This document shows positions 58,993 through 64,000 of a stretch of 64,000 nt of DNA, in pieces. The notes beneath the pieces are model-generated. The model was not told the origin of the DNA and ran no database searches. It worked only from the letters and a program-made list of their open reading frames with translations. Position 1 is the first letter of the stretch. Every line of letters starts with the position of its first letter. The translations under genes were made by a program, and so were the position numbers. This DNA is from DATGKG01 sp963851325 (GTDB lineage Bacteria; Desulfobacterota; Binatia; Binatales; Binataceae), in contig CAWKOR010000001.1 of the NCBI GenBank assembly GCA_963851325.1, positions 1,798,001-1,862,000 on the forward strand, given 5' to 3'.

Positions 58993-61029
58993 ATGTCTGA
59001 CCTGAAAGCCTCTAAAACCGAGCGGTTTACGGCTGCTCTGGAACCTCACCCGAACGGACTGTTGTGGGAGTCGCGCGCCGAGACCGGCGAACTCACCCGT
59101 TTCGGCGGCGAGATGCGGTCGATTCTCAGCTCTCCCGCCGCCTGCCCGGAAAATCCACGAATCGCGATCGAAATGTTTCATCCGGATGATCGGGAACGGG
59201 TTACCGGCTTGTTCGCGCGCGTCATCGCAACTGGAAAGCCCGAGGTTTTCGATGCGCGAATGGTCAGTGACGGACCCCAGCCGATCTGGGTTCGTCACGC
59301 GATTCGCACCGTGCAGCGCGAGTCGGGCCTTTTCCTGCGCGGCGTTTCGTTCGATATCTCCGACCTCAAGCGCACACAAAATGAATTTTTGCGTGCTCGC
59401 GCGCGGTTGTCTTTTCTAGCCGGGATGAGCCGCATTCTGGGCGAATCGCTGGACTTCGAGACGACGCTCAGGAATGTCGCCAAATCGGCAGTTGCGGAGA
59501 TCGCCGACTGGTGCGCGGTCCGAATCATCGCAAACGACGGGACCATGGAGCGCCTGGCCGACGTGCATAGCGATCCTTCCCGCGAGGCGATGCTCAAAGA
59601 GATGGTCGAGCGCTTTCCGCCCACCGAGGATTTCGGACCGCGCAAGGTGATTCGCGAAGGCAAACCGGAATTCCTGCCTGATACCAGCGGGCTCGCCGAC
59701 GTGGTGGGCATCGATGCGGAGCATCGCGAGCTGCTGCACCGCATCGGGTTCACCTCGTACATCTGCGTTCCAATGCGCGGACGCGAAAATATCCTGGGCG
59801 TCATCTCGATGGCGATCATTGACTCCGGGCGCCACTTTACCGAAGCGGACCTCGAGCTGGCCGAGGTGCTTGCGGCCCGCGCCTCCATCGCGATCGAGAA
59901 TGCGCGTCTTTACCGGAACGCGCGCGATGAACTGCAGCGCCGCGAGACCTTCATCGCGCAACTCGGGCATGAGCTGCGCAATCCGCTCTCGGCCATCGCC
60001 AACGCGGTGACGGTGCTCGACACCGCCGGCCTCGATCACGATCGGACGACCAGGCTGCACGACATTTTAAAACGACAGACTTCGCAGTTGACGCAGCTGG
60101 TCAATGACCTGCTCGACGTTTCGAGAATCACGCAAGGGAAAATCTCGCTCAATAGCAAACCACTCGATCTTGGAGCACTGGTCGAGCGATGCGTTCAGAC
60201 CTTGCAAGAGACCGACGACGCTGAATGGCGAAATATCGATCTGCAAATCGAAGCCACTGACCTCACTATCGAGGCCGACGAGGTCCGCATCGAACAGGTC
60301 ATCTGGAACCTGCTGACCAACGCGATCAAGTTTACCCGGCCGGGCGGCCGCATCGAGGTAGCCGTTGCGCGGGACGCCGGCCGCGCGGTACTGACTGTCT
60401 CCGACGACGGAGCCGGAATCTCGGCGCAAGACCTGCCCAACATTTTTCGGCCGTTCCATCAGGCGGCGATCGGCTCGGCTGATGCCGGAGGGATGGGCCT
60501 GGGATTGGCGCTGGTTGAGCAACTGACTCGTTTGCACGGCGGCACGGTAGCGGTAACCAGCGAAGGCCCCAACACCGGCAGTACCTTCGAGGTCAGGCTG
60601 CCGCTGGCGCAGCGAAGGGTTTCACAGGAGGCGAAGCGAGTTCCGCACCATATCGTGACCGAAACGAAAAGAGTTCTCCTTGTCGATGACAATCCCGACG
60701 CGCTGGAGAGCCTGCAGATGTTGCTCGAACACGTCGGCTATGAGGTTGAAGTCGCGGCTGACGGTCACGACGGCATCGAGCGCCTACGGTCATGGCATCC
60801 TGACGTCGCGCTGATCGACATCGGGCTGCCTGACATCGACGGCTATGAACTGGTGGCGCGGGTGCGCGCTATGAACCTCGAAACCCGTCCCTTACTGGTG
60901 GCAGTGACCGGCTACGGACAACCCGAAGATCGGCAGCGGGCGCTCTCAGCCGGCTTCGATGTTCATCTGACCAAACCCGTCGACTTCGACGAATTGACCC
61001 GGATACTTAGTTTCAAAGGTCAGCACTAG
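58993..61029 (+). CDS. Hybrid sensor histidine kinase / response regulator (PAS-GAF-HisKA-HATPase-REC)
   Basis: 678 residues, no membrane span, so cytoplasmic. PAS (residues 15-125), GAF (about 140-300, LSFLAGMSRILGESLDFETT), HisKA with phospho-His 326 in QLGHELRNPLSAI, HATPase (NLLTNAIKF, VSDDGAGI, GMGLGLALVEQL) and a C-terminal REC with Asp 609 in LIDIGLPDIDG and KPVDFDEL. The following response regulator is a likely phosphotransfer partner. The signal is unknown; the PAS/GAF pair suggests a ligand or redox cue. Confidence 0.9.
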   Translation: MSDLKASKTERFTAALEPHPNGLLWESRAETGELTRFGGEMRSILSSPAACPENPRIAIEMFHPDDRERVTGLFARVIATGKPEVFDARMVSDGPQPIWVRHAIRTVQRESGLFLRGVSFDISDLKRTQNEFLRARARLSFLAGMSRILGESLDFETTLRNVAKSAVAEIADWCAVRIIANDGTMERLADVHSDPSREAMLKEMVERFPPTEDFGPRKVIREGKPEFLPDTSGLADVVGIDAEHRELLHRIGFTSYICVPMRGRENILGVISMAIIDSGRHFTEADLELAEVLAARASIAIENARLYRNARDELQRRETFIAQLGHELRNPLSAIANAVTVLDTAGLDHDRTTRLHDILKRQTSQLTQLVNDLLDVSRITQGKISLNSKPLDLGALVERCVQTLQETDDAEWRNIDLQIEATDLTIEADEVRIEQVIWNLLTNAIKFTRPGGRIEVAVARDAGRAVLTVSDDGAGISAQDLPNIFRPFHQAAIGSADAGGMGLGLALVEQLTRLHGGTVAVTSEGPNTGSTFEVRLPLAQRRVSQEAKRVPHHIVTETKRVLLVDDNPDALESLQMLLEHVGYEVEVAADGHDGIERLRSWHPDVALIDIGLPDIDGYELVARVRAMNLETRPLLVAVTGYGQPEDRQRALSAGFDVHLTKPVDFDELTRILSFKGQH

Positions 61030-61056
61030 GCGCCTTGCTGTAGATCTGGATTTGTT

Positions 61057-61431
61057 ATGTCAGCTACGCATCAAACCGAAGAACCCTGCGTCTTGCTGGT
61101 CGAGGATGATGACGGCGCACGCGAAGCGTTGTCGGACTGTCTCGAGATGGAAGGCTTCAGCGTAGTGTCGGCGCGCAACGGCCGCGAAGCTCTCGATTAT
61201 CTTCACCACGCTCCACTACCAAAGGTCATACTGCTGGACCTGTTCATGCCGGTGATGACGGGATGGGAGTTTCGCGCGGCGCAAAAGAAGGACCCTGCTA
61301 TCGCCGACATCCCTGTAGTTGTAGTGACGGCTTTTGGTTCCAGCGTGACTAAACAAATTGACGCCAGCTTGATCCTGCACAAGCCCTTGGACCTGGATCG
61401 GCTCATAACCGTGATTCGTGATTATTGTTGA
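61057..61431 (+). CDS. Single-domain response regulator
   Basis: 124 residues, only a REC domain: acidic pocket LVEDDDG, phospho-Asp 61 in VILLDLFMPVMTGW, Thr in VVVTAF and Lys in ILHKPLDLDRL. No output domain, so it acts by protein contact or as a phosphate shuttle. It is 27 bases after the hybrid kinase gene. Confidence 0.9.
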   Translation: MSATHQTEEPCVLLVEDDDGAREALSDCLEMEGFSVVSARNGREALDYLHHAPLPKVILLDLFMPVMTGWEFRAAQKKDPAIADIPVVVVTAFGSSVTKQIDASLILHKPLDLDRLITVIRDYC

Positions 61432-61443
61432 ACAGTAGTCGCT

Positions 61444-61869
61444 ATGGATTCCCGGGAACAGCAAGCCGAAATGGAAATCGAGAAGCTCGAGCTTCAAGAT
61501 GCCGCGGCCGGCTTGCGTAATGACCTCGATACCATCGAGAGGCTCTGGTCCGACCGGCTGGTGGTCAGCAGCCCGGCCAATCTGCTGTTCAACAAGTCCC
61601 AGTTGCTGGCTTTCTTCCGTGCGGGATTGATTCGACTTAAGTCGCTGGAGCGGCGCGTTCAGCGGGTAGTCGTCGCGGGAGATACCGCAGTCACCACCGG
61701 CAGCGATACCTTTGTGGTGCTCGGCGGCGCCGATGCAGGGAAGACCATCTTTTCGAGCTACATGAGTTGCTGGAATCGTGAGAGTGGCGAATGGAAGCTG
61801 CTGGGTCGCCATGCGACCGTGGTAGGTAAGATGAGACCGGATGGAACCTTCGAGACCCCCGCCACCTGA
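61444..61869 (+). CDS. SnoaL-like/DUF4440 protein
   Basis: 141 residues. LRNDLDTIERLWSDRLVVSSP and AVTTGSDTFVVLG, then YMSCWNRESGEWKLLGRHAT, give the NTF2-like alpha/beta cone of the DUF4440 family. Small-molecule binding is likely, function unknown. It probably belongs to the same transcript as the two-component genes. Confidence 0.75.
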   Translation: MDSREQQAEMEIEKLELQDAAAGLRNDLDTIERLWSDRLVVSSPANLLFNKSQLLAFFRAGLIRLKSLERRVQRVVVAGDTAVTTGSDTFVVLGGADAGKTIFSSYMSCWNRESGEWKLLGRHATVVGKMRPDGTFETPAT

Positions 61870-61907
61870 CGATGCCTCAGGACATCTTTTTTGCTATACT
61901 GCTTTGG

Positions 61908-61930
61908 CGGCATCCATCAGGGTGCCGTTT
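61908..61930 (+). terminator. Hairpin after the SnoaL-like gene, possible terminator
   Basis: CGGCATCC and GGGTGCCG pair (one G-T) around ATCA and are followed by TTT, 39 bases past the stop. Weak T-run, so only a candidate. Confidence 0.35.
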
Positions 61931-61971
61931 GACATTTAAGGGGCCGGTGCCGACGAGATGCGAAAATACAT

Positions 61972-62196
61972 AAACGAACCCACCGTGGGGCTTTCGGCAA
62001 TCGGCAAGGAAGTCTGAAAGGTCGCGAAAGATCATTACGCAAAAAAGGGCAAAAACAAAGCCACTTTATGTAGGAAACACAAGGGTTTTGTCTTGAAGAT
62101 GCCAGGGATCATGTATGGAAGGTTCAATCCTCGGAACCGCAAAAACAAACCCACTGCGAGCATCGTGATCTTCGGGAACTGCACAAACGAACCCAC
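61972..62196 (+). repeat. Four copies of the short motif AAACRAACCCAC
   Basis: Copies at 61972, 62053 (AAACAAAGCCAC, one change), 62143 and 62185. The spacings are 81, 90 and 42 bases, all multiples of three, so each copy reads N-(E/K)-(P/A)-T in one frame, although that frame has a stop at 62018. The region 61870-62236 has no other convincing gene. Similar short N-E-P-T/K-T-N-P repeats are, from memory, seen in hypothetical proteins of Acidobacteria and Planctomycetes. Confidence 0.5.
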
Positions 62197-62236
62197 CCAA
62201 TGGCGAACAAAAGGCGCAACTAGACCTGGGTTAGAC

Positions 62237-62777
62237 CTAAGGATTCGGTGCTATTACGCCCACCAGCTTCAGCTTCACCGCACCGGTACTCCCGATGCTT
62301 CCCACCACTGAACCGGTGCCATTTAAACCTAGGGTTGCAGGGTCCAGGTCGAATCCCCCGCCAATGCTCTGGGTGCCTCCCGATGGAGTCGATTTGCATA
62401 GCGCACCCGTAACATCGAGAGTCTTGACCGAACCATCCTTGGTGTTGGTTACCGCGAGGCTGCCGAAGAACGGCGAACACCCTTCCTCCGGCGAGGCATC
62501 GAAGCTGTCCAGCGTGATGGCTCCGGCGACGGTTCCTTTGCCCAATCCTCCGGACGCGGTGCCGCTCAGGGTAACGCAGGTGCATGCGGCGCTGGAGCCG
62601 GGACAGGTCGCGGCATAGCTGGTCCCCGTGGTGCATGGCAATGGTACAGGAGCGGCCGCAATGGCTTTGATCGAGGCAGTCACTTTCTTGGGCTTGGCTG
62701 ATCGATGCCGCTGACGCCGGCATCGTGGACATGGTGAGGCTCACCACCAGAAGAACTGCTAAGACCAACCTCGACAT
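62237..62777 (-). pseudogene. Exported Cys-rich protein paralogue, frameshifted after the signal peptide
   Basis: ATG 62777 (with GGAAAGAG upstream) starts a clear signal peptide, LVLAVLLVVSLTMSTMPASA. The mature part lies in another frame from about 62700 to 62237 (KPKKVTASIKAIAAAPVPLP, then CTTGTSYAATC and CTCVTLSG, GCSPFFGSLAVTNTKDG, VTGALC, GGGFDLD). Removing one base near 62700 would join the two. The mature part shares the Cys and Gly order of the intact gene at 55187. It may be a real frameshift or a sequencing error. Confidence 0.65.
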
Positions 62778-62964
62778 CTCTTTCCGGTCTCCTGAATCCA
62801 TCTCGTGAATCCGTTGCCCTGAAGACAATCGCCAATGGCGCGACCTTTCACAAGGTCACCATAAGCAAGGATCGTCCGCCGCACCCCTCGGGCATTCGAA
62901 GTTGATTCCCAATTCGCCATGATATTTGTCAATTCGCCATGATTATGGCATACGCTATTTCATT

Positions 62965-63894
62965 ATGAGAATTGAATCGCGGCTTCGAAGCTGGCCTCGG
63001 ATCGTCATGATCGCCATGGTGGGAGGCATCTTCTTCAATGCGGTTTGCTGTCAGGCCGACCCGCTCCGGTCTCCGCTCATGCTCCAGAGCGCACCCGACG
63101 TACTGCAATCGGTGGGGCAGTACTTTCAAAACTGGTTCGTGCGCGCATCAGAAACCCAGGCCGAGCAGCCGCATTGGATCACTCCGGTGGTTACGGTGAC
63201 GCCGCGACTCGAACAGGAGTTACGCTACGATCAATCCTTCCAGTCAATGCAGCATGGCGTGTCGACCACCAATTTCGGCGGTGGCAAGGGCCTCGAGCTG
63301 ATCCCCTGGTACAACACCGAAGTGATTTTGGGGATCCCGAATTATCAAGCCCACGAGGTTCCGGGAAAGAAAGGCGCCGCCGCCCGCGGCAGCGATGACT
63401 TCGGAGACTGGACCGCGCTGGTCAAATATCGGTTGCTTTCGGCGAACGAAGAGAAGGGCAACTACATTGTCACCGCCTTCATGGGCTTCAGCGCACCCAC
63501 CGGACCGGAGGGTAATAGCCAGGGCCATGCCCTGTTCACGCCTACGCTTGCGTTCGGCAAGGGATGGGGCGACTTCGATTTCCAGAGCACGGTCGGGATG
63601 ACCTTTCCCAATGGAGGACTCGATCGACTGGGGATGCCGCTAAGTTACAACACCGCCTTTCAGTATCACGTCGCCAAGTACTTCTGGCCCGAGTTTGAGG
63701 TCAACTACACCTGGTTCCCCGATGGCGAGCATGCCGGGAAAAACCAGGTCTACCTGACCCCTGGTCTGGTGATGGGCCGGTTTCCGATTTACAAGCGCCT
63801 TGGATTGACGCTCGGTGGCGGATTTCAGGTAGCTGCGACCAAATACAGCCAGTATCACAACGCTTGGATCATCTCAGGCCGGATCCCGTTCTGA
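62965..63894 (+). CDS. Outer membrane beta-barrel protein (phenol-degradation MetA-like)
   Basis: 309 residues from ATG 62965. A signal peptide (IVMIAMVGGIFFNAVCCQA) precedes beta-strand-rich sequence with regular aromatic girdles (TTNFGGGKGLELIPWYNTEV, GNYIVTAFMGFSAPTGPEGN, YFWPEFEVNYTWFPDGEH) and a C-terminal Phe (IISGRIPF), as expected for an outer membrane barrel. It resembles the PF13557 group, sometimes linked to aromatic uptake. Starts at 62926 are in frame but fit the signal peptide less well. Confidence 0.75.
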   Translation: MRIESRLRSWPRIVMIAMVGGIFFNAVCCQADPLRSPLMLQSAPDVLQSVGQYFQNWFVRASETQAEQPHWITPVVTVTPRLEQELRYDQSFQSMQHGVSTTNFGGGKGLELIPWYNTEVILGIPNYQAHEVPGKKGAAARGSDDFGDWTALVKYRLLSANEEKGNYIVTAFMGFSAPTGPEGNSQGHALFTPTLAFGKGWGDFDFQSTVGMTFPNGGLDRLGMPLSYNTAFQYHVAKYFWPEFEVNYTWFPDGEHAGKNQVYLTPGLVMGRFPIYKRLGLTLGGGFQVAATKYSQYHNAWIISGRIPF

Positions 63895-64000
63895 AGCGCA
63901 TCTCGCTCGAATCCGGGTACTCCACAGCTAAGGCTGTTTTCAAGGGCCGGTGATGTGCACCTAACACCCCCGTAACATCGCTGTGCAAATTTCGCCTCGC

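Noticed and set aside
61972..62196. CRISPR array
   Set aside because: The repeated unit is only 12 bases, spacers are unequal (30 to 78 bases), and no cas gene is present.

Overview
The window is GC-rich chromosomal DNA (my estimate is about 60 %), densely coded and built of long runs of overlapping genes. It has LPS/O-antigen-type genes, a BamA/TamA-like outer membrane protein, lipoproteins and an aryl polyene exporter, so the organism is Gram-negative. The mix of aromatic-ring dioxygenases, di-iron oxygenases, a luciferase-like flavin oxidoreductase and an NHL-repeat protein would suit a soil or deep-branching Deltaproteobacteria-related lineage (Candidatus Binatota is one guess). This is inference from gene content; no rRNA or tRNA gene was seen.

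Region 1 (1-15449, all minus): an exopolysaccharide/O-antigen locus. It runs carbamoyltransferase (cut by the window edge), DUF362 protein, GT4, Wzy-like polymerase, GT2, GT9, four consecutive SAM methyltransferases, Wzx-like flippase, a GT-C-like membrane protein and a Wzz-like chain-length regulator. A secreted protein with a probable beta-helix fold lies upstream of it. Region 2 (15957-22483): larE and cysK, which share a promoter-like element. Between them is a small accessory stretch: a GHKL ATPase with a palindrome upstream, a zinc-ribbon membrane protein, and a DUF559 endonuclease bracketed by identical hairpins. Two exported small proteins follow.

Region 3 (22518-36911): a complete type II aryl polyene (APE) pigment cluster. 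Sixteen minus-strand genes match apeC to apeR in exact order, mostly with stop/start overlaps, and a phosphopantetheinyl transferase is divergent. Region 4 (36912-40736): a REPIN-like inverted repeat, a lipoprotein, a flavin-dependent halogenase-like gene interrupted by a one-base frameshift, a methyltransferase and a membrane protein. Halogenase plus methyltransferase beside an APE cluster recalls the brominated xanthomonadins.

Region 5 (40831-45716): Omp85-family protein, di-iron ferritin-like protein with a small partner, K+ channel-like protein and an exported protein. Region 6 (45808-50418): an aromatic-acid operon under a TetR regulator. It encodes an EntE/DhbE-type aryl ligase, a PaaA-like di-iron oxygenase, a 2Fe-2S ferredoxin and a ferredoxin reductase that lacks a normal start codon. 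Region 7 (50548-58731): P-loop protein, RRM protein, epoxide hydrolase, flavin split-barrel protein, intradiol dioxygenase, NHL protein, an exported Cys-rich protein, two-subunit hydroquinone dioxygenase and a luciferase-like oxidoreductase.

Region 8 (58993-63894): hybrid histidine kinase, single-domain response regulator, SnoaL-like protein, a short repeat array, a frameshifted paralogue of the exported Cys-rich protein, and an outer membrane protein.
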